Shown here in pieces: positions 16,853 through 25,577 of a DNA stretch of 64,000 nucleotides. How positions within the stretch are numbered: position 1 is the first letter of the stretch; each line of letters starts with the position of its first letter. The notes under the pieces were generated by a model. It saw only the letters and a program-made list of their open reading frames with translations. It was not told the DNA's origin and ran no database searches. A program made the translations under genes and the position numbers. The stretch comes from an uncultured Myxococcales bacterium (GTDB lineage Bacteria; Myxococcota_A; UBA9042; DTJE01), in assembly GCA_937975765.1 (NCBI GenBank), contig CALJUR010000108.1, forward strand, positions 1-64,000. Direction: 5' to 3'.

Positions 16853-17487
16853 CGGACGGCCGCGATCTCCACGAGCACACTGCGCAGCTTGCCGAAGCTC
16901 CGGGAGGTGTTCCGAGCGGGCTCCATGCGTGCCGCGATTGCCCGGGCAGCTTCGATCTTGCGCAATCCGCCCCTGAAGTAGCCAGCCCTTTGCAGTTCGC
17001 GCTCGAATGCCTCCCAGGTGCCGCCCGCAACGGCATCGGGGTCGCGGAACCCCGCGCGCGAAGGGATCGTTGCCGGAACGTTCGGATAGGCGGCCCGAAC
17101 CGCCGCCCAGTCCCCGAAATACCAGGCCTCAAGTTCCTCGATGGCAAGGCGGTTGACCACGGTCCATCTGGAGTTGGAACCGGGAGATCGGGGCACAAGG
17201 CCGACGTCCTTCACCATCCTGTCCAGTCGCTGCTTCAGCGCGACGCACTGGTCGTTGTCGCGATCGACCACGACCACCACGCGAACGTGATCGCGGAACC
17301 AAGGGTCGCTCCGCATCCGGTTGGCATACCCCTGCATGCGCTGGGGCAGGCGCTCCAGGAGTTCGTCCTTGCACTGGAAGGGGAAGACCTCGTGGGGCAG
17401 GTTTCCCAGGATCCTGGGCAGCAACAGGCGCAGCGCCGCCTCCATGGAGGGTTCTTCGACCAGGACCTCGACATGATCGACGCTCAT
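16849..17487 (-). CDS. DUF4276 (TOPRIM-like) partner of an AAA ATPase
   Basis: The 212-residue protein starts HVEVLVEEPSMEAALRLLLPRIL, carries VVVVVDRDNDQCVALKQRL in the middle, and then NRLAIEELEAWYFGDWAAVRAAYP. Those acidic motifs (Glu in the first strand, DxD in the second block, EExE in the third) are the pattern of DUF4276, a TOPRIM-related family. I chose ATG 17487, which overlaps the ATPase stop in ATGA. The frame extends upstream but into the ATPase gene. ATPase plus TOPRIM pairs include several phage-defence systems (OLD/Gabija, PARIS). By analogy this would be the nuclease or effector subunit; no activity is shown for this protein. Confidence 0.8.
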   Translation of the reverse strand: MSVDHVEVLVEEPSMEAALRLLLPRILGNLPHEVFPFQCKDELLERLPQRMQGYANRMRSDPWFRDHVRVVVVVDRDNDQCVALKQRLDRMVKDVGLVPRSPGSNSRWTVVNRLAIEELEAWYFGDWAAVRAAYPNVPATIPSRAGFRDPDAVAGGTWEAFERELQRAGYFRGGLRKIEAARAIAARMEPARNTSRSFGKLRSVLVEIAAVR

Positions 17488-18722
17488 CGCCCCTTCCCCG
17501 TCCCGGAAGGGGCTCCCAGACGCACCAGCGGATCGCCGACGCCGAATCGGCCCTCCATCCACAAATGGCCCAGCGTGGCGCCCGCCTCCACATGCTCCCG
17601 CACACCAGCGATGTCTCCTGCCTTAAGCGTCTGCGAGTATCCTTCCGGGTCTCGCCACAGGACCCGGACCTCGTCCGGCCGCAGAGCGTTCAGGAAGAAC
17701 GGCGAGTGCGTCGTGACCAGCATCTGCGTCCGCTCGCTGGCCGCGCGACACTCCTCGGCCAGTTCCGGCAGCAGTCTCGGGTGCAGGAAGTTCTCGGGTT
17801 CCTCGATTCCGATGAATGGCGGAGGATTGGGGTCGTACAGCAGCACCAGGTATGCCAGCATCTTCAGCGTGCCGTCGGAAGCGAACCGGGCCAGGACCGG
17901 ATTGTTGAACGGCGCGTCCTTGATCTGGAGAAGCAGCCGGCCGTCCGGCATGGTTTCGGACAGGACCTTCTCGATCCGGGGCACCCGTCGACGAAGCACC
18001 TCGAAAATCCGCTCCAGGCGTTCCGGATGGCGTTCCGCGAGGAACTGGATCACGTTCGCAAGGTTGTCCCCGGTCTTCGCCAGGCGCTCCTGGGGTCCCG
18101 CCTCGGGCTGGCCGCGCATGCTCTCGGCAGCAAGGTAGGACACGTACCATCCCGTGATGAAATCCCGTAATGCCGCCACGCGGGGGTGTTCTGCGAACTG
18201 GCCAAGGGCATTCACTGCCAGCAGGTCCGGGGACTTCAGAGGGACCTCCGCGCGGTGGTCCTGCTCGTCGGGCAGTTCCCCGCTGACCGCCCTCCCCTGG
18301 CCCTCGCGATAGTCCAGGAACTTGAACGGCCGGCCGTGGGCACCCCGCTTCCACTGCAACCACTCCTCGACGACGACAGGCGTCCCTGTACCGCGCTCGT
18401 CGATGGCGAGGTGGTACGTGATCAGGGGGAACCCGTGTTCGCGATACTTCAACTCGATCGATACGGGGCCTGTCGATCCCCGGCTCCGCAGTTCCTTCGC
18501 GCGTCCCCGCTTGTCCCAGGCGCGCCGAAGTCCCATTTCGAAGCACTCGGCCATGAATGCGAACACGTCAAAGACCGTGGACTTGCCGCCGCCATTCGGG
18601 CCCAGGAGGACCGTCATCGGCGTCATCGTCTTGAACTCGACCTCGCGCAGGGCGCGGAAGTTCCGGACCTTCAGGTACTCGATCCGCGCCAGCGCCCGCG
18701 GTCGATCCGTGGCCGGTTTCAT
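17484..18722 (-). CDS. AAA-family ATPase (AAA_21, RecF/OLD-like)
   Basis: The 412-residue ATPase has Walker A GPNGGGKST at residues 41-49, an N-terminal LKVRNFRALREVEF strand typical of SMC/RecF/OLD ATPases, a Walker B FIGIEEPENFLHP and a switch VTTHSPFFLNALRP. A helical insert separates the two halves. It has no C-terminal TOPRIM domain of its own; that role falls to the overlapping DUF4276 gene. Together they look like a split OLD-type or PARIS-like immunity module acting in the cytoplasm. The ATG is preceded by GGAGGTGGTTCC. The upstream 460 bases hold no gene, so the pair is its own transcription unit. Confidence 0.9.
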   Translation of the reverse strand: MKPATDRPRALARIEYLKVRNFRALREVEFKTMTPMTVLLGPNGGGKSTVFDVFAFMAECFEMGLRRAWDKRGRAKELRSRGSTGPVSIELKYREHGFPLITYHLAIDERGTGTPVVVEEWLQWKRGAHGRPFKFLDYREGQGRAVSGELPDEQDHRAEVPLKSPDLLAVNALGQFAEHPRVAALRDFITGWYVSYLAAESMRGQPEAGPQERLAKTGDNLANVIQFLAERHPERLERIFEVLRRRVPRIEKVLSETMPDGRLLLQIKDAPFNNPVLARFASDGTLKMLAYLVLLYDPNPPPFIGIEEPENFLHPRLLPELAEECRAASERTQMLVTTHSPFFLNALRPDEVRVLWRDPEGYSQTLKAGDIAGVREHVEAGATLGHLWMEGRFGVGDPLVRLGAPSGTGKGR

Positions 18723-19182
18723 GGAACCACCTCCGGGAATCTCATCGAGTCATCGGCCTCCCACTCGTCCGATGCAAGTCTCGGAACCGGCGAACAGCGC
18801 ATCCACACGAACACCTCGGCGCTGCCTGGCCGCGTTGCGTCCGGGTTCAATGGCGAGTCTTACTTCAGAACGATGACAGCGGTTTGATGATGACGGGTCA
18901 CTGGGTGGGCCCCGATGGGCGCAGACAAAAGGGTTCGGCCCGACGGGTTCGAAGGCGGCGGCGACGCCCTGTCCACGGTCTGCCGGCCTGGCCGGAGCAA
19001 TCGTCGCCACGGCTGCGGGAACCGGGACATGGTGTCACCACGGACCCCGGGATCGCGGCCACTCGCCGGAAGTTTCAGGTGCCCCTGAGCCATCACGCCG
19101 CAAGAGGTGATCCGGCAGGACGCGCGCTACGGGGCGGCCTCCGCGGGATGGTACGATGCGGCATCCCTGCATGGAGCCCGGC
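18723..19182. other. Gene-free stretch between the ATPase and a TPR lipoprotein gene
   Basis: These 460 bases separate two divergent genes. Short open frames exist on both strands but have no ribosome-binding site, signal or recognisable motif. I see no hairpin-plus-T terminator, tRNA or repeat. Promoters for both flanking genes should lie here. Confidence 0.6.
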
Positions 19183-20814
19183 ATGCACCTTCGACCCGTG
19201 ACCCTGGCAACCCAGGCGGCCGTCCTGATGCTGGCCGCGGCGTGCGGCGGCGGCGGCGACCCGTCGGGCCTCGTGCCGGCGGGGAAGGGACCGTTCGTGG
19301 AGGCGGCGCCGACGGCGGCCGAGGTGCAGGCCCGGCTGCAGGTGCTGGCGGCCGAGGGCGAGACGGCCGTGCCCGCGGACACGAGGGCCGCCCTCGCCGC
19401 GCACGTGCAGGACCCCGGGGAGATCACGCCGCCGATCGGGACCGAGCACCGCATCCCGGCCGACGCCGCCGGGTACTGGCACGGGCTGGGCGTGAAGGCC
19501 TTCGTGAAGGGGTCGGGGGCCACCGCGCTGTGGTGCTTCGCGCAGGCCGCGATGGCGAGGCCCGGCGACGGCTTCCTGCTGTCGCAGGCCGGTTTCGCGC
19601 TGGCGTACCAGGACCGGGCGGACGAGGCGCTGCCGCTGCTGCGGTACGCCGCGACGCGCGCCCCGGACGACGCGATCGTCCTGCAGAACGTCGCCTTCGC
19701 GTACCGGAAGGCCGGCGACCTGCCCCGGGCGACGTACTGGACGGCGAAGGCCCTGGCGGCGAACCCGGACGACCCGCGGCTGCACCTGAAACTGGCGCGG
19801 CTGCTAAAAGAACGCGGCCAGCCCCAGGCGGCCCGGGCGCTGCTGGACGTGGCGGTCCGGCGCGCGCCGCGCGACGAGGAGATCCAGGCGGCGCGCGAGG
19901 CGCTGCCGGCGGTGACGGGGGCGCTGGAGGCCGTGCCGCGGTCGTACGGCCGGGCGACGCGGGCGCTGGAGGGCGACGAAGGCGGTCCCGAGACGCTGCG
20001 CGAGGACGTCGCCGCCGCCGTCGCGGAAGCCGACGCGGACTACGAGGCGCAGTCGAAGCTGGCCGAGGACGAGATCCAGCGCGAGACCGCCGCGCGACAA
20101 GCGGAGCACTACGACCACGTCGCCGACGCCGGGGCCTGCATGAACGGCTGCGGGGGCGGGGAGGGCTGCAGCGCGCAGTGCCAGGCGGCGTTCTGCAGCG
20201 CCGAGGAGGCGTCGCACGCCGCGTTCGCGGGCCTGGTGCCGAGGTATGCGCCGCGGCTGCAAGGCCTGGCCGTCGCGCACGCCGCGGCGGTCGAGGCCGC
20301 GACCTGGGACGCGGTGGCGCGCTGGCACGGCAAGGCGTCCGACGAGGCGCTGGCCGACGAGATCGACCAGATGGAGCGCAATGTCGCCGGGATGCACCAG
20401 GCGTCGACGATGTACTACCCGATGGTCGAGGGGTCGATCGCCGCGGACCGCGCGACGTTCGAGGCGTCCTGCCAGTTGGGCGTGCTGGACCTGGGGGGGC
20501 TCTGGGACGCCGAGGACGAGGACCCGCTGCAGTATGACGTCTGCTTCGACGGCTTCCTGTGCCTGGGCGTCAACGACAGCACCGTCACGGTCGAGGGCGG
20601 CTTCGGGCCGCTGCAGGGCGAGGTCGGGTTCGACCTGGGCACCGGCGACTTCTCGCTGGGGATCGGGCTGGGCGCGCGGGACCCGACCGGCATGATCCGC
20701 GGGACGGCCCTGGTGAAGTTCCACACCGACAAGGGCGTCGGCGTCGGCGTGGACGTGAAGGTGGGCCCGGCGCTGGCGATCAAGGCGTCCCGCGACGTCT
20801 GGCTGACGGACTGA
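19183..20814 (+). CDS. TPR-containing lipoprotein
   Basis: The start at 19183 has GGAG six bases upstream and yields a lipoprotein signal with lipobox AAAC (Cys21). The 543-residue protein then shows tetratricopeptide-like helices (about residues 90-240): WHGLGVKAFVKGSGATALWCFAQAA, SQAGFALAYQDRADEALPLLRYAA, NVAFAYRKAGDLPRATYW and LKLARLLKERGQPQAARALLDVA. A Cys cluster follows (ACMNGCGGGEGCSAQCQAAFC, about residues 320-340). The C-terminal quarter is Gly-rich with alternating strands ending in KASRDVWLTD, perhaps a small barrel or beta-sheet. It probably acts as a periplasmic or outer-membrane scaffold. No closer family is recognised. Confidence 0.75.
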   Translation: MHLRPVTLATQAAVLMLAAACGGGGDPSGLVPAGKGPFVEAAPTAAEVQARLQVLAAEGETAVPADTRAALAAHVQDPGEITPPIGTEHRIPADAAGYWHGLGVKAFVKGSGATALWCFAQAAMARPGDGFLLSQAGFALAYQDRADEALPLLRYAATRAPDDAIVLQNVAFAYRKAGDLPRATYWTAKALAANPDDPRLHLKLARLLKERGQPQAARALLDVAVRRAPRDEEIQAAREALPAVTGALEAVPRSYGRATRALEGDEGGPETLREDVAAAVAEADADYEAQSKLAEDEIQRETAARQAEHYDHVADAGACMNGCGGGEGCSAQCQAAFCSAEEASHAAFAGLVPRYAPRLQGLAVAHAAAVEAATWDAVARWHGKASDEALADEIDQMERNVAGMHQASTMYYPMVEGSIAADRATFEASCQLGVLDLGGLWDAEDEDPLQYDVCFDGFLCLGVNDSTVTVEGGFGPLQGEVGFDLGTGDFSLGIGLGARDPTGMIRGTALVKFHTDKGVGVGVDVKVGPALAIKASRDVWLTD

Positions 20815-20818
20815 CCGT

Positions 20819-20846
20819 GGCGGGGGCCCCGTCCCCTGGCGGCGCC
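20819..20846. repeat. GC-rich palindromic intergenic repeat, copy 1
   Basis: The core is GGCGGGGGCCCC followed by its near-inverse, just after the TPR gene stop. It is diverged in the right arm. It belongs to the family also found near 22711, 46778, 47987, 48198, 59874 and 59970. Confidence 0.6.
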
Positions 20847-20859
20847 CACGATGGGCGCC

Positions 20860-20986
20860 GTACCTGTGCGGGAAGACCGCCAGGCAACGCAACGCCCGCC
20901 TGCCCGAACCCCCGGCCATGGCTTCCACGCCGGCCCGGGAAATGGCAGGATCGCTGGGCAAATGCACAGAATCCGTCAGGACGGAA
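20860..20986 (-). pseudogene. Decayed 5' part of the His/Cys gene at 9179-9604
   Basis: Reading the minus strand gives a RALRCLAVFPHRYGAHRG peptide that lines up with RTLRWLAV...LAVFPHRYCARHG of the intact gene. The DNA also matches upstream, including the 24-base block at 20955-20978. Against the intact copy, 57 bases are missing precisely between two GACCGCCAG direct repeats (9503-9511 and 9560-9568), removing 19 codons in frame and with them the membrane segment. Beyond AHRG the similarity ends in the palindromic repeat. No open product is expected. Confidence 0.6.
20955..20978. promoter_or_regulatory. Second copy of the conserved 24-base block
   Basis: It differs by one base from 9639-9662 and ends only six bases before the strong AAGGAGGT of the gene at 20997. 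It may be carried over with the decayed gene copy or may act as an operator or leader for 20997. Confidence 0.4.
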
Positions 20987-20996
20987 GGAGGTCATC

Positions 20997-21293
20997 ATGC
21001 GCGCGCTCGTGACAGGGGCTGCATTCCTGCTGTTGTCGGGCGTCGCGAACGCCGACTCGCTTCACGGGAACTGCTTCCAGGAGAAGGGCGCCCCTTGTAC
21101 CCCGAACCGGAAGATCACGACCGACGCGGGCACCGGAACGGCCCGGATCGATCCCCGCTATGGGAACTACGAACTGGACCTGGGGGACATGGAGGATCGC
21201 ATCGTGACCGTGTTCTGCGACGGAAGGAAGGTCGGTTCGCTGCGGGTGCAAGGACGGACGCTGTTCGTGGTCCGCTGCGACCCGTACCGCTGA
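20997..21293 (+). CDS. Small exported protein with four cysteines
   Basis: The 98-residue product has a signal peptide (MRALVTGAAFLLLSGVANA) and a mature part of about 79 residues with Cys in GNCFQEKGAPC, TVFCDG and VVRCDPYR. This is a small disulfide-stabilised periplasmic or secreted protein; I recognise no family. AAGGAGGT four bases before ATG 20997 is the strongest ribosome-binding site nearby and fixes the start. The 288 bases downstream, up to the convergent gene at 21582, hold nothing I can support. Its upstream region matches that of the metal-uptake operon, which may hint at a shared regulon. Confidence 0.7.
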   Translation: MRALVTGAAFLLLSGVANADSLHGNCFQEKGAPCTPNRKITTDAGTGTARIDPRYGNYELDLGDMEDRIVTVFCDGRKVGSLRVQGRTLFVVRCDPYR

Positions 21294-21581
21294 ACCGCGC
21301 CCTGTCCCTGGTCGGGACGTGCCGTGCAGGTGGGTCCCGCACGGAAGAACAAGGTGTCCCGGGACTCGTCCGTTTCGAACCGGCGAAGGGCCCTGCGGTT
21401 CTCGCCGCCTCGATGACCGTCCCGTCGCCGGCCAGCGCGCCGGCCATCGAGCCCAGCCGATTCCCGTCGCCGCGAGGAACCGATCCAGCCGCTGCGTGCC
21501 AGTGAACCGGACTTCATCCGCAATCCCGCAAGAAACCAGGACAGCGGTGCCCATTCGCGACACCTTCCGGGGCCCCCGACC

Positions 21582-22679
21582 TTACATCGGCGGCAGCGGC
21601 ATCCGGTAGATCCCGCCGTCGTGCCAGTCGGCGTAGCCTTCCGTCACCCAGTACACCCAGCCGGGCGCGGCCGCGACCGCCGTCGGCTGCTCCTGCCCGC
21701 CGGCCAGCACCCGCGCGACGCCGGTACCGGGGACCATTCCGAGGATCGCGCCGCACTGGTAGGTGCCCGGGTCGTCGTCGGTCGTCCCGACCCACTCGCC
21801 CCAGTCCGCCAGAAGCAGGGTCCCGCCCTGCACCGCCAGGTCCGCGATCGATCGCGCCTGCGGGTCGCCCAGATCCTCGACCGCCCCGCCTGCCGCCGGC
21901 ACGCGATGCACCCGGCCCCAGGCGACGAAGTACAGGTACCCGCCGGACAGCGCCAGGTACCCGGGCCGCGCCCCGCCTGCCCCGCCGTTGTCCAGCAGCG
22001 TCGAGACCGTCCCGTCGGCCCGGGACATCGCCTGCACGTATGCGCGACGGCCCGCGTCGTCACCCGACGTGGCCACGGACCAGTACACCCGGTCGTCGTC
22101 CGCCAGCACCTCCCGCAGGTGCGTCAGCCCCGACCGCAGTACCACGGACGCGCCCCCGGTCGCCGGCATCCGGCGCACCTCGCCGTCCGGCGCGCCCTCC
22201 TGCAGGCCCCACTCGTCCGACAGCGTGAAGAACAGGTCGTCCCCGTGCACCGCGAACGCGAAGACCCGGCCCTGCACCAGCACGGTCGGCGTCCCGCCCG
22301 CGACGGGCACCGATACGATTCGCGCGCAGGTCGGCGCCGGCGTGGGGCAGGGGTCCAGCCAGAACGCCGTCCCGCCCGACACGACCAGGTGGTTTCGCAG
22401 CAGTGCTTCCGGGGCGTCCGAGGCCGCCAGCCGCTGCGCCGCACCGCCTTCCGCCGGGACGCGCATCAGCACGCCGCGCACGCTGCTGTCCGTGACGCGT
22501 TCGGGGTCCAGCCAGTAGACCCAGCGGTCCGACACCGCCAGGTCCCGGACCGGGTACGACACCCGCGCCAGCCGCGTCCCCTCGGGGTCGCAGGGGCCGC
22601 CCGCCCCGGAGCAGTCAGACAGGAATGAAAGTCCCGCCGCCGCCAGCAGCGGCGCGAAGCGGAGGATCCCCTTGTCCAC
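21582..22679 (-). CDS. Beta-propeller lipoprotein
   Basis: I place the start at GTG 22679 because GGGGAGG lies six bases upstream and a lipoprotein signal follows (LSDC lipobox, about residue 23). The open frame continues upstream without either. The 365-residue protein repeats a pattern of about 45 residues: a strand like WVYWLDPE, AFWLDPCP, LFFTLSDE, RVYWSVAT, LYFVAWGR or WVYWVTEG, each followed by a turn such as RVPAEGGAAQRLA, SVPVAGGTPTVLV, RMPATGGASVVLR or RVPAAGGAVEDLG. That is a YWTD/DUF5050-type propeller. Such proteins are common predicted surface proteins of Myxococcota. No catalytic residues are evident; binding is the likely role. Confidence 0.8.
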   Translation of the reverse strand: MDKGILRFAPLLAAAGLSFLSDCSGAGGPCDPEGTRLARVSYPVRDLAVSDRWVYWLDPERVTDSSVRGVLMRVPAEGGAAQRLAASDAPEALLRNHLVVSGGTAFWLDPCPTPAPTCARIVSVPVAGGTPTVLVQGRVFAFAVHGDDLFFTLSDEWGLQEGAPDGEVRRMPATGGASVVLRSGLTHLREVLADDDRVYWSVATSGDDAGRRAYVQAMSRADGTVSTLLDNGGAGGARPGYLALSGGYLYFVAWGRVHRVPAAGGAVEDLGDPQARSIADLAVQGGTLLLADWGEWVGTTDDDPGTYQCGAILGMVPGTGVARVLAGGQEQPTAVAAAPGWVYWVTEGYADWHDGGIYRMPLPPM

Positions 22680-22710
22680 GATCGGCCTCCCCGGACGTCT
22701 CCGACCGGAT

Positions 22711-22738
22711 TGTAGGGCGGGGGCCCTGTTTCCCGCCA
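22711..22738. repeat. GC-rich palindromic intergenic repeat, copy 2
   Basis: It starts with the shared TGTAGGGCGGGGGCCC and has a partly eroded right arm. It lies between the propeller gene and the AT-rich boundary repeat. Confidence 0.6.
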
Positions 22739-22759
22739 ACGATCATCGCGTTTACGTGG

Positions 22760-22795
22760 AGTTGCATCATCAATAATGGTGACTGTCCCTGAATT
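22760..22795 (+). repeat. Left boundary repeat of the 22760-30960 block
   Basis: This AT-rich sequence (core AATAATGGTGACTGTCCC) contrasts with its very GC-rich surroundings. The same core recurs inverted at 30837-30869. Its last 18 bases recur directly at 30942-30959 with one mismatch. Confidence 0.75.
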
Positions 22796-22802
22796 GGGGG
22801 CG

Positions 22803-24032
22803 TCAGTCCAGGGAGCGGGGGCGGCCGGCGTCCTCCTCGTCGCGGGTGATGCAGCGGACGCCGCCCAGGTCCATCGCGGCGACGCAGCGGTTGCAGTGGT
22901 CGCAGTCGGACCCGTCGGACTGGCCCCGGGCCATCCGGGACGGCAGGCCGGGGTCGCGGATCAGCGCCCGTCCCATCACCACGAACCCGAAGCCCGCCTC
23001 GCGGGCCCTCTCGATGTCCGCCCGGTCGCAGACGCCGCCGACCAGCGCCGCCGGAACCTTCAGCGCCTTCGCCACCGGCGCGCCGTCGCGCAGGAAGAAC
23101 GTGCGGTCGAACGGGTACTCGCGGACCACCAGCCGCCCGAAACAGGCCAGCCCCAGCCGGCGCAGCGGGTCCGCCTCGTTGCGCACCATGCGGCGCACCG
23201 GGACCTCGCCGCGCAGCATGTAGAACGGCGTGCGGCTGGTGAAGCCGCCGCTGGTCACGATCGCGTCCGCCCCGGCCGCCTCGAACCGCGTCGCGACCCC
23301 GACCGCCTCCGCCGGCGTCAGCCCGCCCCGGAAGCCGTCGTCCACGTTGGCCTTCACCAGCACGGCCATGCCCGGCCCCGCCGACTCGCGCACCCGCGTC
23401 ACGACCTCGGCCGGCCAGCGGCACCGCGCGTCCAGGTCCCCGCCCAGCGCGTCGCGCCGCCGGTTCGTGTGCGGCGACAGGAACTGGCTCAGCAGGTACC
23501 CGTGCCCGGCGTGCACCTCGACCGCGTCGAAGCCCGCCTCGCGCGCCAGCCGCGTCGTCCGTACGAAGTCCCCCGCCACGCGTTCCAGGTCCCCCGCGCC
23601 CATCGCCCGCGGCCACGACAGCCGGAACAGGCAGAAGACCGCCGACGGCGCCACCGCCCGCCCCCCGATGACCCGCGGGTCCGAGAACCGCCCGCAGTGG
23701 CCGATCTGCAGGCTGGCCGCGCACCCCTCGGCATGCACCGCGTCGGTCAGCCGGCGCAGGTCCGGCACGATCTCGGGGCGCATCCACATCTCGGTGCCGT
23801 AGGAACGCCCGTCCGCGCTGACCGAGCAGTACGCGACCGTGGTCATCGCCGCGCCGCCCGCCGCCACCTCGCGGTGGTGTTCCCGCAGCGCCTCGGACGG
23901 CGCGCCGCCCGGGCACATCCCCTCGAAGCAGCCCGACCGCAGCACCCGGTTCCTCAGGCGCAGCGGCCCCAGCGCGGCCGGTTCGAACGCCCAGCCAGCC
24001 GCGGAGGTCCCGTCCGTCCCGCCCCCGCTCAT
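22803..24032 (-). CDS. NADH:flavin oxidoreductase (Old Yellow Enzyme family)
   Basis: The 409-residue protein is an FMN-dependent TIM barrel. It opens with LGPLRLRNRVLRSG, carries GFDAVEVHAGHGYLLSQFLSP and NRRRDALGGDLDARCRWP (substrate and phosphate loops), and ends with a MGRALIRDP phosphate-binding loop and a Cys cluster CDHCNRC. The family reduces activated double bonds with NAD(P)H; the Cys cluster recalls the Fe-S site of 2,4-dienoyl-CoA reductase-type members, here without their extra C-terminal domains. The ATG at 24032 overlaps the stop of the SDR gene (ATGA), so both are translated together. A role in unsaturated lipid or sterol reduction fits the neighbours. Confidence 0.9.
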   Translation of the reverse strand: MSGGGTDGTSAAGWAFEPAALGPLRLRNRVLRSGCFEGMCPGGAPSEALREHHREVAAGGAAMTTVAYCSVSADGRSYGTEMWMRPEIVPDLRRLTDAVHAEGCAASLQIGHCGRFSDPRVIGGRAVAPSAVFCLFRLSWPRAMGAGDLERVAGDFVRTTRLAREAGFDAVEVHAGHGYLLSQFLSPHTNRRRDALGGDLDARCRWPAEVVTRVRESAGPGMAVLVKANVDDGFRGGLTPAEAVGVATRFEAAGADAIVTSGGFTSRTPFYMLRGEVPVRRMVRNEADPLRRLGLACFGRLVVREYPFDRTFFLRDGAPVAKALKVPAALVGGVCDRADIERAREAGFGFVVMGRALIRDPGLPSRMARGQSDGSDCDHCNRCVAAMDLGGVRCITRDEEDAGRPRSLD

Positions 24033-24886
24033 CGCGCCGCCTCCCGGCCCATGCCCCCCCCGCCGTCCCGCCAGGCCCGCATCGGCGCCGCGAACAGCCA
24101 GCCCAGCACCCGCACGTACAGCCGGAACGACAGCCGCCGCAGGATCCACAGCGGCCACAGTTCGCCGGGCATCAGCACGTGCCGCCGGTTCCAGCGCACC
24201 GCCCGCACCACCTTGCGGGCCGCACGTTCGGGCGACGCCGAGTGGCGCGCCATCAGCCCCACCAGCCGGTCCCGCAGCCCCCCCGGCAGCGCCAGCCGCC
24301 CGTCGGACAGCACCCGCGTCCGCAGCGACCCCGGGCACACCACCGTCACCCCGACCCCGACCGGCGCGACCTCACACGCCAGCGACTCGGACATCGCGAC
24401 CACCGCGGCCTTCGTCGCGCAGTACGGCACCACGCCGGGCAGCGGCACCAGCCCCGCCATCGACGCGACGTTGACGACGTGCCCGGACCGGCGTTCCACC
24501 ATGCCGGGCAGGAAGGCCCGCACCCCGTGTACCGTCGCCCACCAGTTCACGTCCGTGATCCACCGCCAGTCGTCGAAGGGGATCGCCTCGGCCCGGCCCG
24601 CCACGCAGACCCCGGCGCTGTTGACCAGCACGTCCACGCGCCCCTCGTCGGCCAGGATGCGCCCGGCCAGCGCCTGGACCGCCTCCCCGTCCGCGCAGTC
24701 CGCGGCGTACCCCGCAATCGCCAGGCCCGCCGCGCGCCCCTCGGCCTCCAGGGCCCGCGCCCGGTCCACCTGCACGTCCACGCCGTGCACCCGCGCCCCG
24801 GCCCGAGCGAATTCCAGCGCCAGGCAGCGGCCCAGCCCGGACCCCGCCCCCGTCACGACCACCACGCGCCCCTTCAGGTCCCTCAT
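24029..24886 (-). CDS. Short-chain dehydrogenase/reductase
   Basis: The 285-residue protein is a classical SDR. It has the dinucleotide motif TGAGSGLG at residues 12-19, NSAG at about 88, a catalytic Ser in NVASMAG, and YCATK with the catalytic Tyr and Lys. The C-terminus is basic and hydrophobic (RNRRHVLMPGELWPLWILRRLSFRLYVRVLGWLF), as in membrane-associated lipid or sterol SDRs. It likely oxidises or reduces a lipid alcohol or ketone with NAD(P). It precedes the Old Yellow Enzyme gene with a four-base overlap and follows the barrel gene by ten bases, so the three form one operon. Confidence 0.9.
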   Translation of the reverse strand: MRDLKGRVVVVTGAGSGLGRCLALEFARAGARVHGVDVQVDRARALEAEGRAAGLAIAGYAADCADGEAVQALAGRILADEGRVDVLVNSAGVCVAGRAEAIPFDDWRWITDVNWWATVHGVRAFLPGMVERRSGHVVNVASMAGLVPLPGVVPYCATKAAVVAMSESLACEVAPVGVGVTVVCPGSLRTRVLSDGRLALPGGLRDRLVGLMARHSASPERAARKVVRAVRWNRRHVLMPGELWPLWILRRLSFRLYVRVLGWLFAAPMRAWRDGGGGMGREAAR

Positions 24887-24896
24887 CGGGTTCCCC

Positions 24897-25577
24897 TTAC
24901 AGCCGGAACAGCAGGCCCAGGTTCAGCGCGAATTCGTGCGCCCAGAACTTCTGGGTGTCCTCGGCCGTCAGGAGCGGGAAGTCCGGATCCTTGTACTTGC
25001 CCTCGTGCTTCATCCAGTGGAAGGAGTAGCCGAACTCCAGGAAGATCCCGTACCGCTTCAGGAACGTCCACGACGCGCCGGCCAGCACCCCGACGTTGGC
25101 ACCTACCCCGGTGCGCCCCTCGGTGACGCCTCTCAGTTCCTCGACCACCGACACGGTCAGGCCCACCGGCACCTTGCCGTAGACCTCCAACCGGTCGTCC
25201 AGAAGCCGGTACTTGCCCTTGAACAGCGCGTCGATATCCACCAGCGTCCCGTGGTCCGCCATCGGCGTGCCCTTGGGCCAGGCCTCGTCCGCCTGCCACC
25301 ACAGCGCCGCCACGCGCCCGCCCACGTCCAGGTACGGCAGCACCTCGTACAGCGCGTGCACGCCGAAGCCGCCCGTCGGGTCCAGTTCCGGGTCGTCCTC
25401 GGTATCGAAGAACTCGCTGGTGTAGGTCCCCTCGTCGCCGACGCCCAGCATGCCGGCGATGCCGATCTCGACCTTCGCGGGCGAGTCGGCCCGCGCGGGC
25501 AGGGCGGCCAGCAGCAGGGGCAGCAGCAGCGCCGGCAACGCGATCCGCGGCGCGAGGAAAAGGGGTTCATGACGCAT
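24897..25577 (-). CDS. Outer-membrane beta-barrel protein
   Basis: The precursor of about 226 residues has a strong signal peptide (ALPALLLPLLLAALPARAD). The mature protein has amphipathic strands such as VGGRVAALWWQ, KYRLLDDRLEVYGKVPVGLTVSV and GIFLEFGYSFHWMKH and ends in LNLGLLFRL, typical of barrel insertion. Two starts are possible, GTG 25580 and ATG 25577, with GGAGG five or eight bases upstream; I use the ATG. Family members in Myxococcota-like genomes are of unknown role. Being first in the operon with the SDR and oxidoreductase, it may help a lipid or hydrophobic substrate cross the outer membrane. Confidence 0.75.
   Translation of the reverse strand: MRHEPLFLAPRIALPALLLPLLLAALPARADSPAKVEIGIAGMLGVGDEGTYTSEFFDTEDDPELDPTGGFGVHALYEVLPYLDVGGRVAALWWQADEAWPKGTPMADHGTLVDIDALFKGKYRLLDDRLEVYGKVPVGLTVSVVEELRGVTEGRTGVGANVGVLAGASWTFLKRYGIFLEFGYSFHWMKHEGKYKDPDFPLLTAEDTQKFWAHEFALNLGLLFRL

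Noticed and set aside
18750..19096. Short minus-strand frames upstream of the AAA ATPase gene
   Set aside because: There is no ribosome-binding site, signal peptide or recognisable motif, and codon use looks random for this composition.
19035..19523. Minus-strand frame with Cys- and Ser-rich translation opposite the TPR gene start
   Set aside because: It is antisense to a lipoprotein signal and TPR domain that are well supported, and it lacks any ribosome-binding site.
21294..21581. Possible small gene between 20997-21293 and the propeller gene
   Set aside because: Several short frames exist on both strands, but none has a ribosome-binding site with a plausible start or a protein-like composition.
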